Source: Armigeres subalbatus
Taxonomy: Eukaryota > Arthropoda > Insecta > Diptera > Culicidae
NCBI RefSeq assembly: GCF_024139115.2
Contig: NC_085140.1
Location: 42,688,180 to 42,752,179 of the forward strand
DNA: 64,000 nt
Reading direction: 5' to 3'
Part shown: in pieces, positions 47,521 to 58,566 of the stretch
How positions within the stretch are numbered: position 1 is the stretch's first letter
Layout of the letters: every line of letters starts with the position of its first letter
The notes under the pieces: generated by a model
What the model was told of the DNA's origin: nothing
Database searches by the model: none
The model's input: only the letters and a program-made list of their open reading frames with translations
Position numbers and translations under genes: made by a program

Positions 47521-49590
47521 TTTTCTGTATCTAGTTGAGATTCCTCTGGATCTCAACAGTGATTTACGTGGATTTCTTTATGAGTTTTGTGATCCTCCTG
47601 ATATTTTCGAGAATTCATTTGAAAGTTTTGAAGTTTTCTACATTCCGTTTGAACTCACTTCCACAGGTCCCTAAAAAACGGATCCACATTGAAGTGCGAT
47701 TTCGTTTGATTGAATTTTCGTTTTTAAATATTGAATTAACCGAAAGTCTACTTCTTCCGAACAGGATTATTCGAAATGGAGCCAAGTACTGACTTTCCGC
47801 ATTATGCTTCGCAGCCAGATGTTCAGTTTATCAGCGCCCATCATTGATGACGATGACCCCGCCGATAGTAACTCAATTCCTGCTACAAATGCTCGTCGAT
47901 TCTAGCGAGTCCACAAAAATATCACAAGGATAGCTCATTATAAATGACAAAAAAATAAGCCATTTTATGAGACAGATTCGAACAGCTGATCGAAATTTTG
48001 AGTGGACGGCTCGGTCTTTGTTTTGGAAAATTTGCATGTAAACCATCATCATTTCGTTCTCATCATCATCATTTCATTTCATTTTCGCAAATGTTCCTTG
48101 TAAAATGTAAATCTCGGGTACTTATTCAAAAGGACGTATGTCGCAAATTGTAAACAAACCCGTTTTCAACAGCATATGGCATCAAATTCATCTAAAAATG
48201 TGTATATCTTCAAAGCTACATGAAAATGTGTTTTTAAAAATGTAAATCAATATTTTGCAAAACGGTGTAACATCATTGTTGAAAATATTGCACATACACC
48301 GCTTAGCAGAAAATGTACTTTAAAAAGTTTTTTCGAACAACTAAATAGTTTAAAACGTGCATCTGCTTGTACTTTTTCATCACTGATTTCAAAATTAAGC
48401 ATGTCGCTTTAATATTCTGATTTTCGTTAAGAAAAACATTTTTACGTTGCAGCAAATGTTGTTACGTCGTGTTGTAAGTGTTGCAATTTTTTTGTCGCAT
48501 GTGCGTGAAACGTTTCAACTTGACGCAACATTTCGACGTATCAACAATGCAGCGTACGGAGCAGCGTAACATTTCGACGAAAGTAGCATGACCTCGGTCA
48601 TGCTGACGTATCAAAACGACGTATGTGATTTATCTGTTGCAGAACGTTGTAACATATATTTTATCAAAATAACTGAAATGTTCACACGCAGTGCAGATTT
48701 CAGGGTCAGTGACGATGAACCTTTTCATAATGTATCGTTGAGGTGTATTCAATTGCAATAAAAATGATTAGTTTCTAAATAGGAATAAAATGAAATCTGA
48801 AAACTTTCAAGCTCATTTTCTCAGCTTGATCAAAATGTTACATACGCCGATTTGAAAAAGTTCCCGAGAAATATTAGTGTTTGGTCTCCTGTCATTTGAG
48901 CTTTTTATAAAATGGCTTATAAGTGAAAATTAAATAAATAAAACAATAAACTTTTTTTAACACCGAAAAATCGAAAAGCACCATGGGCACCAAAAGGCTA
49001 GACAATTTTAAGAAGGAAAGTTGTTTTAAATGTAAACAAAATAGAAAAAATTTCTCTGTTTTAGCCAGCCCGGTGGCATCCCTATCTCACACAATAGGTT
49101 TGTTTTGCCGCCAACATTGCGCGACCGTATCCCACTGACAGTTCTGTATCCTAATGAGAATCAAATATGATGTTTGTAAACAAAACACATACTATCATGT
49201 ATTTTACGCTGAGATGTTGGCTGCAAAAACATGGCGTCCTGCCACCCACCTGGTTTTAGCATTCTCACGGGAACAACCATGAAGAAATTTCGGAAGAAAC
49301 TTATCAAGTAGCACTCAGAGAAAATTCTGATGAATAATTTTAATAAATATCCAAAGGATATATCTGGTACATTCGGCATGAACAATTAGTAGTACCATGA
49401 GGAACTTCATGATTCATCTGATTCAGAAGAAATTCTAGTCAAATTCATGATGTTATTATTTTTGGAAAGGAGAGAAAATATTCCTGGTTTACTTTTCAGA
49501 AAAGTACAGTTATAAGTGGTTATAATAAACTTATTTTTTTCTGAACATAGAACAGAATCCAAATGAAAATGAAATAATCTTTTTTCCCAG
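47521..49590. other. Non-coding stretch with one dispersed repeat
   Basis: Includes the longer copy (48457-48660) of the repeat at 41778, with CGACGTATCAACAATG and later GACGTATCAAAACGACGTA, which suggests terminal inverted ends TACGTCG/CGACGTA. No coding region recognised. Confidence 0.45.
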
Positions 49591-49593
49591 TAA

Positions 49594-49751
49594 GGGCCAT
49601 CCACAAAGTACGTCACGCTCCTAGGGGAGGGGGTTTCAAGCAGCGTGACGACTCATACAAAAATTTTAAAAGTCTAATACAAAAAGTGTGACGATGGGGA
49701 GGGGAGTTGACAATCTCCAAATTTTGCGTGACGTACTTTATGGATCTTCCC
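49594..49751. mobile_element. Harbinger-type MITE, TAA duplication (first of a pair)
   Basis: Ends GGGCCATCCACAAAGTACG and CGTACTTTATGGATCTTCC, with TAA at 49591-49593 and 49752-49754. Interior has GGGGAGGGG-type purine runs, as in the copy at 10772. Confidence 0.8.
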
Positions 49752-49754
49752 TAA

Positions 49755-49917
49755 GGGTTCTTTCTAAAATTACGTAACGCTGAATTTGATGATTTTGGAC
49801 CCCCACCTTCCCCTTCGTAACACTTTTTGTATGGAAGATTTAATATTTTGTATGGATCGTAACGCTCGGCTCGATCCCTCCTCTCCTTTCAGCGTTACGT
49901 AATTTGTGAAAGGCCCC
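49755..49917. mobile_element. Harbinger-type MITE abutting the previous one
   Basis: Ends GGGTTCTTTCTAAAATTACG and CGTAATTTGTGAAAGGCCCC, with TAA at 49752-49754 and 49918-49920. The left TAA is the same three bases that close the previous element. Confidence 0.8.
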
Positions 49918-49944
49918 TAAGCTTCAAGGTAAATTCTTACGTAA

Positions 49945-50130
49945 CGTCGTCGGGGATGAGAATGGGTCACTGTTACAAATAGTTAGAATGCTTGTAGAAA
50001 AGATTGAATGTATTTGTGGGCAAAAAAACTAAAATATAAGAGACCTTTTTGAACAATTTTGCAACCTCCACGCTGCCGGTGAGAGCGGTGACCCATTTTC
50101 ACCCCAGACCCGTTGTCACCCCCGATGGCG
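49945..50130. mobile_element. Possible remnant TIR element
   Basis: GTCGGGGATGAGAATGGGTCA near the left and TGACCCATTTTCACCCC ... GTTGTCACCCCCGATGG near the right are approximately inverted. No target duplication defined. Confidence 0.35.
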
Positions 50131-51436
50131 GTATTTAAAGGTTTTTTTTTTAAATCTTTCGTTTATTTTGGAGGGTCAATTGCCGTTAAGCGTTACGGAG
50201 CCGAAATCAAGTTTAACAATTCATTTCTCAATTCTTATACAGTCATACCTCGATATAACGTAACTCAATTTTTATTTTCGTTACGTTATATCGAGGTTAC
50301 GTTATATCGAAGCAAATTTTTTTTCTCAATTTTTTTTTTAAATCTTTTTTTATAAAAGAATTTTAACCTAAAATCAATGTTATTCATCCACCAGGGTGTT
50401 CCAACCTTTCTTACTTAACTTTTATTTATTTATTTTTTTTATGTTTTTTTTTTGTTTTTTGTTTCTTATTTGCTTATCTATTTTTTTCATTTCTGTTTTC
50501 ATATTTACTTTTTATCTTAGAATATTACTTCAATCAGTATTCGTTTAATAATTTATAAATAAGAATAAACCTAAATTTAATATTATTCTAGATTACCATT
50601 CTTTATGCATGAAAGTAGAGCTCAAGTTCATAAAAATTCTCAAACCAGTTCAAAATAGCAAAACAACATTTCTGCACTGAAGCCTTTTTAGTGCTGCTTT
50701 TTAATTACGATGTCCATGATATAAGTACGTATCTGACGCAGCGAGAACTGATTAGTCAGTAACCAATTGCTCTATTCCGAGTATCTGATTACCATAATGA
50801 ACCCATTGAGGGCTGCCTGTTCCAACTCGTTCACATATTCGTTATCATTTCCAAAACTCGCAGATTGTGACATGACATGCTTCTTCTTGCGTTGACATTG
50901 ACTGCCTTGTGTTGTCACCGGCATAGTGTCGGTATGCTACCGTCTCATGAATGCTTCTCAGTGTGCCTCTTAAGACTGACAGTGGTACATCATCCTCATT
51001 CTCGACTTTATGGAGGATTGTAAAGAATATTGTAAGATTTGCGAATCGAGTCAGCTGAAACTACCTCCCACGCTTTGGCGACCAAAAGATCTTCTATGAT
51101 AATGGTCTATGGTAGATTGGTTAGAGGAGGTCCCGCGGACTCGAAAATAGACGAAGCCACTCTGATCAATCTCTAAAAACGTGCCAACCATGTAAAGAGG
51201 GGGAGCACCCAAAAGGTGACGTGGTAACGGAAATTACGGACATAATCATGCCGTTTATGGAGGCCTCCAGACCTTCAGCAAATATTCCAAACTCGTCGTG
51301 CTGATTCTCTGCGACCTAGTTACAATGGCTAGGCAGCAGTGAAAGCCTCTGCTAATGTCTAGTAAGGAGGCGGAACGTGAGAAACGCCTCCTTATTGATT
51401 AGAAGGAGTGGGTGGTGCGACTCTTAAAGTTAGTAA

Positions 51437-51602
51437 GGGATCGTACACTAATTACGTAAGCACTTATGGGGGGAGGGGGGGTCTGCCATTTTCTTACGCT
51501 CCATATAAATAAAAAAATATTTGTATGGGAAAAATCTTACATGGGGGAGAGGAGGGGTCGAAAAACCCAGAAAAAATGCTTACGTAATTAGTGTACGGCC
51601 CC
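51437..51602. mobile_element. Harbinger-type MITE inside LINE ORF1, TAA duplication
   Basis: Ends GGGATCGTACACTAATTACG and CGTAATTAGTGTACGGCCCC, with TAA at 51434-51436 and 51603-51605. It interrupts the decayed ORF1 of the surrounding LINE, so it post-dates the LINE. Confidence 0.85.
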
Positions 51603-53599
51603 TAAGATTGTGCAGGATGCCACCCCAAAACGTTAAGTGTAGTATTCCCACCGACTGAATTTCATCGGTAGGACAACCGTCCCTGGTGGGAAATTGCCAT
51701 CCCTAAACAGTCGAAAATGAAAACGAAGTGAGTCGTAAAACAAGCGGCAGAGGAGGTAGCTGCGGCAAAAAATGAGGTGCTTGTAGAAGTATGATATTAT
51801 GACGGAGCTACGCGGATGTCCCAAAGGCCATGAGAGGAGAGCAAATACTCTCTGATCAAGTAGAAGATGTCAACTGCATCCATAGGATGCAGAAGGGCGA
51901 GATGGTTGATGGGATTCATGTCGGAGTCCTATGCCCAGTCGAAGTCATCCTATGTAAGGGTTTGAATGAAATATCTAAAGCCGGTGAGCTGGTTGATACA
52001 TTGAAAGATCAGTGGAGAGTTGAGATCCTATTCGTTTACGAAAAAGCTATGCGGGCACGCAGGTGATGAGCCTATATATGTGCCCGCCAGATACGTCTGG
52101 CGGCGGCCAAGAAGTTGCTTGATAAGACCAAGTTGAAGGTAGGATTGATGGTATGTTACGTGATCATACACCAATCACTTGTGGTCTGCTACAAGTGCTT
52201 CGGCTACGCTCATAAGTCATTTCAGAACTGAGCTTCGGCAGGAAATTTCGTTTAGTACTGATTCTCAGCAAAATAATTACATTATCTCAGCAACCGTCAC
52301 TTTTACTGAGATCTCAGCAAAAATCATGTTTACTGAAACTCGGTGGTGCCCACCTAGGGGAACTGAAAATTTTTCAACTTCATCGGAAGCACACGCATAC
52401 TCGGTGATGTGCTCAAGGACCGTGGATTCGTAGCGCTGTATGAGGTTTGTTGGAAGAGATCAATGGTGCGTTTAAAGGTAATCATACCATCTATCAGAGC
52501 AGCGGCAACACACACGAGCTTTGAACAGCTTGAGTAGTGATGGCCGATATGCAAAGGGGCGTGATCGGGTGGTGGCCGATTCATGAGAGAATGCGCAGGT
52601 TGAGGTTCAAAAGCCGGTTCTACAATTTTAGCATAATCAACATCCATAGCCCATACTCTGGAAGCACTGATAATCATAAGGACGCATTCTACACGCAGCT
52701 GGAACGTGAGTACGACAGCTGCCCAACCCACGACGTCAAAATCATCATAGGAGATTTGAACGCTCAGGTTGACCAAGAGGATAAGTTTAGACCGACTTTT
52801 GGAAAGTTCAGTGCCCACCAGCTGACGAACAAAAACAGCCAACACAGCCTTCCATATCGGTACACCTGGAGATCACCACAGCAGACAGAATCACAAATCG
52901 ATCGCTCTGATTGATGGACGGCACTTCTCCAACATTATCGACGTTTGGACATATCGTGGCGCCTACATCGACTTTGATCACTATCTGGTGATGGTGAAAC
53001 TGCGCCTAAACCTATCCGTGATCAACAATATTTGGTACCGACGACCGCCGCGATACGACCTAGAGCGACTAAACCAACCTGATGTCGCCACTGCATACGT
53101 GCAGTATCTCGAGGCAGCGTTGCTGGAAAATGGTGAGCTCTTAAGGCCCCTCTTGAGGACTGCTGGAATATACTTAAAGCCGCCCGGAAAAATCCGAGTG
53201 CGAGGAGATGAAACAGTTGTGCCGTTCTCAAGAAACACGCAGGTTCTATCAGAAGCTCAACGCATCCCGCAAAGGTTTCGTGCCGCGAGCCGAGGGATAC
53301 AGGGATGAGGATAGAAGCATCTTGACGGACGAACGTGTGGTGATCGAAAAATGGAAGCAACACTACGAGGAACAATTGAATGGACATGAGAGTACAGGCA
53401 CTAAAAGTCAAGGCAGCGGAGGAGATGACTACGTCAGTTACACGGACGATGGAGGCCAGCCAGCCTTGAGAGAAGTTAGGGATGCCTTCCAACACCTAAA
53501 GGCCAATAAAGCAGCTGGTAAGGATGGTATCGGAGCTGAGGTCATCAAGATGGGTCCGGATGGGTGGGAAATTGTCAAGCTGGCTCCGTTGATGGCCTA

Positions 53600-53754
53600 C
53601 CCAGCAAACACAAGATCGTATATCATAGCGAATAAGTGTACAAAGTGGAGGCCATATACGTGCACTTTGCATGCAGTCAAATGGACGAATGCGCCTATAT
53701 CGCCTCCACCTTGTACACTTATTCGCTAGCATATGCGACTTTGTGTTGGCTGGG
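53600..53754. mobile_element. 155-bp hairpin MITE (CCCAGCAAACACA family), in LINE reverse transcriptase
   Basis: Ends CCCAGCAAACACAAGATCG and its near inverse, TA on both sides (53598-53599 and 53755-53756). The arms match the CCCAGTCAACACA family at 10422 and 33636 at the tips and at GTGGAGGC, but differ between (GCGAATAAGTGTACAA). It is a subfamily. Confidence 0.85.
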
Positions 53755-53810
53755 TAACGACAACGGATCATATCTTTACTTTATGGAAAATCTTCCAAAA
53801 ACGCCGTGAA

Positions 53811-54887
53811 GAGTTCAGTGCGTGATTTCTCTTGTTTCGGACTGCAGAACGATGACGCGATCGTCCGAAATATTTGTTCTGCTTTGCGCGGCCGGTAATA
53901 AAAATCAGTTCAGTGCGAGATTTCTCTTGTTTCGGACTGCAGAACGATGACGCGATCGTCCGAAATATTTGTTCTGCATTTCGCGGCCGGTAATAAAAAT
54001 CAGTTCAGTGCGTGATTTCTCTTGTTTCGGACTGCAGAACGATGACGCGATCGTCCGAAATATTTGTTCTGCATTGCGCGGCCGGTAATAAAAATCAGTT
54101 CAGTGCGTGGTTTCTCTTGTTTCGGACTGCAGAACGATGACGCGATCGGCCGAAATATTTGTTCTGCATTGCGCGGCCAGTAATAAAAATCAGTTCAGTG
54201 CGTGATTTCTCTTGTTTCGGACTGCAGAACGATGACGCGATCGTCCGAAATATTTGTTCTGCATTGCGCGGCCGGTAATAAAAATCAGTTCAGTGCGTGA
54301 TTTCTCTTGTTTCAGACTGCAGAACGATGACGCGATCGGCCGAAATATTTGTTCTGCATTGCGCGGCCGGTAATAAAAGAGTTAAGTGCGAGATTTCTCT
54401 TATTTCGGACAGCAGAACGATGGCGCGATCGGCCGAAATATTGTGTTCTGTATTGCGCGCCCGGTAGGCCGGTAGTTAGTTTGTACTACTTTTCGCGCCC
54501 GATTCATGGCTAGGTAAAATCACTGTGTATAAAGAATGGCATGGTCGTATCGCTTATCAGAGTGAATCCAGATCCAACGATGCCTACCAATTAACTGATA
54601 ATCCTTCCTGTGGTTTTTGTGGAGACGCAGAGGTAAGCACGGTCTTCAAATTGCAAAAACCACCTACTAATATTCCTTCCTTCTTCCTTACTGACTACAA
54701 GGACGTGGCCGGCGCCGTTATTGATCATTTGAATTTTAGAGTCACTGAAACTTGCACACTGAGAATGCTTGAACAATCCCAGTCAATCATTCAGTTGATT
54801 CTTTGTGCAATTTCACTGATTCTGGTCAATCACGGAGTAGCAACCATAGATATGTGTAGTCAGTCAAAGCTAAGCTAAGCTAAAGCT
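53811..54887 (+). mobile_element. Non-autonomous retroposon with 5' tandem monomers
   Basis: Bounded by a 22-bp duplication of the LINE reading frame (53789-53810 and 54888-54909, one mismatch; both encode IFQ(K/N)RRE). From the 5' side it has seven monomers of about 95 bp (53813-54480) and a body of about 400 bp. It ends in the simple repeat AAGCTAAGCTAAGCTAAAGC. These are hallmarks of target-primed reverse transcription: a variable long duplication and a 3' repeat tail. The body has a 117-codon frame (54525-54878) with no domain I recognise. Each monomer starts TCAGTGCGTGATTTC, an initiator-like TCAGT, and has GGAC about 23 nt later. The repeated 5' unit may therefore be a promoter, as in LINE monomers. 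Family unknown to me. Confidence 0.8.
53813..54480 (+). repeat. Seven-copy 95-bp tandem array
   Basis: Unit starts are at 53813, 53908, 54003, 54098, 54193, 54288 and 54381. Spacing is 95 bp five times and 93 bp once. The first six units differ by only a few substitutions (CGTCCG/CGGCCG, GCGTG/GCGAG); the last is diverged. Each contains GGACTGCAGAACGATG and GCGCGGCCGGTAATAAAA. Confidence 0.95.
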
Positions 54888-56194
54888 AATCTTCCAAAAT
54901 CGCCGTGAATACCAGGTCCCAACGCCCCATCTGTATATCGATTATAAGGCAACATATGACAGTATAGCCTGCGTAGAGCTTTGGAATATTATGGACGAGA
55001 ACATCTTCCCTGGGAAGCTTACCAGACTAATCAAAACAATGGTGGATGGGGGGCAAAACTGTGAGAAGATTTCGGGCGAAAACTCCAGGCAAGGTGATGG
55101 ACTTTCGTGCCTGTGGATCAACATTACACTAGAAGGTGACATGCGGAGAGCCGGGTGTAACAGCCGGGGTACGATTGTCAAAAGTTCCAATCAATTTATT
55201 TGTTTCGTGGATGACATGGACACTATCGGCCGATAAATTGCAAAGGTGGCAGAACTGTACACCCCCTGAAACGTGATGTAACAAAAATTGCTCTGGTGGT
55301 GTATGGGCGAAACTGAGCGCGACAAGGATCGCCTGGGAAGAAATGTTACGATACACGGGGACACTTTCGAGGTGGTCGATGAATTCGTCTACCTTGGATC
55401 CTTGCTAACGGCTGAAAATAATGTTGGTAGGAAAATAATGTTGGAAAAGGCGCATCATCTGTGAATGTCGGGCCTACTACAAACTCCAGAAGAAACTGCC
55501 GTCAAAAAAGATTCACACTAGTACTGAATGTATCATGTACAAAACGCTCATAAGACCGGTAGTTCTCTACGGACATGAAACTTGGACCATGCTCGAGGAA
55601 GACTTGCAAGCACTCGGAGTATTCAAGAGACAGCTGCTAAGGACCATCTTTGGCGATGTGCAAGAAGACGGTGTGTGGCGGGGAAGGATGAACCATGAGC
55701 ATTACCAGCTCTACGACGAACCCAGTATTCAGAAGGTAGCTAAATCCGGAAGAGTATGATGGGCAGGACATGTTGCAAGAATGCCGGATAGCAACCCTGC
55801 AAAGATGGTGTTCGCCCCAGATCCAGCAAGAACAAGAAGGCGTGGGGCGCAGTAAGCGAGGAGGGCTGACCAGGTACAGAACGACTTGGCGAGCGTGGGA
55901 TGCATTTGAGGTTGGAGAGATGCGATCTCGAACCGTGTATTGTGGCGTCAAATTGCTGATTCAGTGTTATCTGTTAAGCTAAATAAATGACAATGAATGA
56001 ACCCAGACATCATAGGGAGGATATGTCGGGACGTGAACATTTGGAATGTGACGTCTCAAAATCTTAGATTCATCTTTCCACTCTATGTTTGTTGAGGACG
56101 GTCATACAGTGGCCTAGAATTAAAAAAAAATATTTTTATACTCAATGAATCACGTATATATTGTAAACTGTTAGAAATAGGAGCAGAAAAACAG

Positions 56195-56280
56195 TTACGT
56201 TATATCGAGGTAAAAATTACGTTATATCGAGGTTACGTTATATCGAGGTTACGTTATATCGAGGTTACGTTATATCGAGG
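56195..56280 (-). repeat. 16-bp tandem repeat at the right end of the 6-kb element
   Basis: TTACGTTATATCGAGG occurs at 56195, 56217, 56233, 56249 and 56265, the last four strictly head to tail. It is amplification of the subterminal part of the inverted repeat; the left end has two copies (near 50282 and 50298). Confidence 0.92.
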
Positions 56281-56290
56281 TATTACTGTA

Positions 56291-57394
56291 CATAGTGTTA
56301 GTTTTGGGGAACCGAAAGACTCGCGGTTTGGTCGAGGTTATTTTTTCCTGTTCGCGTATGCCACTGCGACCAGTTATTAGATCTATTGTAGCGTTACTTG
56401 TATCCTTAGTGTTTAAGTGCATGTCGAATTACTCCAGTGCTGTTGAGAAGCAATGCAGTATTGGTTTCGATACAGTTGTTGTTTTGTTTTTTTATTAAGA
56501 CCACCATGACAAGGTCCCGCTATTTAGACCCTTCATAGGGAGCAATCCCATTGAAGGCGCGCCTCTTATCAATAGGAAATCAATCCTTGCTTGAGAAAAC
56601 AGAACAGTAATACTGTTTTTGGCCATGCATCGGAGCCCTAGCCACATCCTTGTCTTGCTTCTAGAATATCACCAGTAAAACTCTTAAAACCCGGGATTTA
56701 GATCTGTCTACAGGACCATTTCAAGCAAGAGAATTTGTTCAGTAATAAGTACTTCCGTGTATTCCTCTCACTACCATTTTTCACCAGTTCATGAAGAGTT
56801 AGTACGTATTTAAACCTCTAACTCGATTTTTCCAGCAGTCAGCTCAGCCTAGGGAAAGGGCACCGAGGTTTTTTAACTAACTGCTAGAAAAGTTATTTCC
56901 GCTGCATACAGTTTAGCCTCAAACAAGAGGAATTCGAGCCTTTCAACTGTCTGCAAGGTAACATTAATTATATTTTATTTCTGAGGCTGCTGTTGGTAGC
57001 GGGGACTTAATGAATTCTTAATTACCACAACTTATTGCCCTAGCTAGAAAAATGGATTAAGCTAGGGCTCTGTTTGGTAGATCTTACACCGTAACACACT
57101 ACGTCAAAGTGATCTACCGTGTTACGGGAAAAACTTGGTCGAGGTTAGGGAGTACAATAATATAGTAGGAAAGGAAGGGAATTTAGGGTGCTTAAGTAAT
57201 TACGATGCTGATGTTCACATAGTTGATATTCTTGGCGAAGTTTCACATCTGTAACGGGACAAATAAACATTTCTTGGGAGACAACAATGAGAGGAAGACA
57301 TTCGAAAGGGGTTAACAACAGTCATTGAAATGGACAACAAGAGGAAGACATTCGATATGGGGTACGACAGATAAGGGGATGGCAGACTAAGATC
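56291..57394. other. Non-coding stretch, possibly 3' part of the minus-strand LINE
   Basis: No domain recognised. Two GAGGAAGACATTCGA(A/T) repeats near 57290-57355. It may contain the untranslated end of the retrotransposon read from 58566 leftwards, but no tail is visible. Confidence 0.35.
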
Positions 57395-58566
57395 ACAGTC
57401 TTACATCAGCAACTTTCACAAATTGGTGGACGAGGGACATGTATTCGAGATCAAGGCCCGCCAACACTTTTCTTTCGGACCCGGAGATGTTCAGTTAATG
57501 CAAATCTGGGGCCGCGATTCTTCTCGCACGCCCACACGACATGACCAATGACCTGATAATCCTCGCCGCAAACACAGAGATTGATTCCGAGAGCCCCACT
57601 CTGAAAAGATGTGCGTTTAAAGTGTAGTGAGTGGACATTAGATGACACATGGTTCGAATGAAGTCTCGTCCAATATTCATTTTTTTAAACCATGGACGCT
57701 TCGACACCTGCGGGCGAATTGAATACAGCCATCTACCCAACTCAACATTTGTCCATTTCTGCTGCCAGCTGCCAATGAGACAAATTCATCGAAGGTGATT
57801 TGCCGATCATACATATCACCTTCCACAGCGCCCACCTTAGCCAAGGAGTCTGCTTTCTCATTTCCCGGGATCGAGCAATGTGAAGGGACCCAAGCCATGG
57901 TGATTGTGAATGACCATTTTGATAAAGCACTCAAAGCTTTCCGTATCCTGGTTAGAAGATACGCTGAGTGCTTTACAGGTTTCATTGACCGAACAGCCTC
58001 CGGGTAGTTAGACTGTCGATGAAGATGAAGATGAAGAAGAAGATGAAGTGAATAGTGTACAGCTGCTAGCTCAGCGGAATACACGGAACTAGGCTCTTTC
58101 AGCTTAAAGTAGGCGCTATGAAAAACGTTAAAAACACCGAAACCAGTAGAGTCATCCATTTTTGACCCGTCTGTGAAAAAGCTTCTCTCGTCGCTGGCGT
58201 GTCCGTATTTGCTTGCAATAATGGAGGTATGACCTCCGCACGAAGGAAGTCTGGTATTCCATGAACCTCCTGCTTCATGGACAGATCAAAAGTAACAGAG
58301 AAACTGTAAGAGTCTAAGAAGTTAGCACGATTGGTGTCAACCGAAGATGGTCTTACCTCCAGCGTCATATACCAGTGGTAAATACTCATGAATCGAGATT
58401 GAGGGTTTTGTTCGAGCAGCTTCTCGAAGTTGTCAATGACCAATGGATTGAGAACCTCACAACGGATGAGGAACCGCAGCGATAATTCCGCGAAACGATC
58501 TGTCAGAGGCAGTACTCCCGCAAGTACTTCCAGACTCGTCGTATGAGTCGAATTCATACAACACAA
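57395..58566 (-). mobile_element. 5'-truncated LINE 3' region with RNase H (LOA/I-group-like)
   Basis: Minus-strand frames join as the thumb of reverse transcriptase (58099-58566) and an RNase H domain (57677-58177). RNase H landmarks are FTDGSK at 58160-58177, YSAELAA, and WVPSHCSIPGNEKADSLAK. They contain the Asp-Glu-Asp catalytic residues of the family. A C-terminal Cys-rich piece (CVCGEDYQVIGHVVW, about 57550) follows in another frame. At least two frameshifts (one near 58180-58200) make it inactive. An RNase H after reverse transcriptase is typical of I, R1 and LOA clades; Aedes Lian is one such element, but I cannot fix the family. A GATGAA microsatellite (58020-58052) expands a Leu/His linker inside RNase H. 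Confidence 0.8.

Larger units (their letters stand above)
51000..56005 (+). mobile_element. Broken non-LTR retrotransposon (ORF1, endonuclease, reverse transcriptase)
   Basis: ORF1 debris is followed by a nucleocapsid knuckle at 52187-52228 (CYKCFGYAH, with the last Cys replaced by Asn). The endonuclease region (52640-53000) has IIIGDLNAQV and a D-F-D-H-Y step. The reverse transcriptase has LKANKAAGKDGI (about 53497-53532), IDYKATYDS (near 54937-54965) and the motif-C variant FVDD (near 55204). The C-terminal tail has YGHETWTMLEEDLQALG in frame near 55571. It ends in a TAAATAAATGACAATGAATG tail. Stops and frameshifts are many, and about 150 residues of reverse transcriptase are missing around the 53600 MITE. 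Clade not certain; similar mosquito proteins are often mislabelled craniofacial development protein 2-like. Confidence 0.8.
50240..56288. mobile_element. ~6-kb element with pogo/Tigger-like ends, host to nested insertions
   Basis: The left end CAGTCATACCTCGATATAA is preceded by TA (50238-50239). The right end TTATATCGAGGTATTACTG is followed by TA (56289-56290) and is the inverse of the left with two mismatches. CCTCGATATAACG termini with TA targets are typical of pogo/Tigger-type elements. No transposase is left, and the interior is largely an inserted LINE and its own insertions. Alternatively the two ends could belong to two separate relics. Confidence 0.6.

Noticed and set aside
53813..54480. 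CRISPR-like regular spacing
   Set aside because: The whole 95-bp unit is conserved with no variable spacers; the host is a eukaryote and the array is part of a retroposon.
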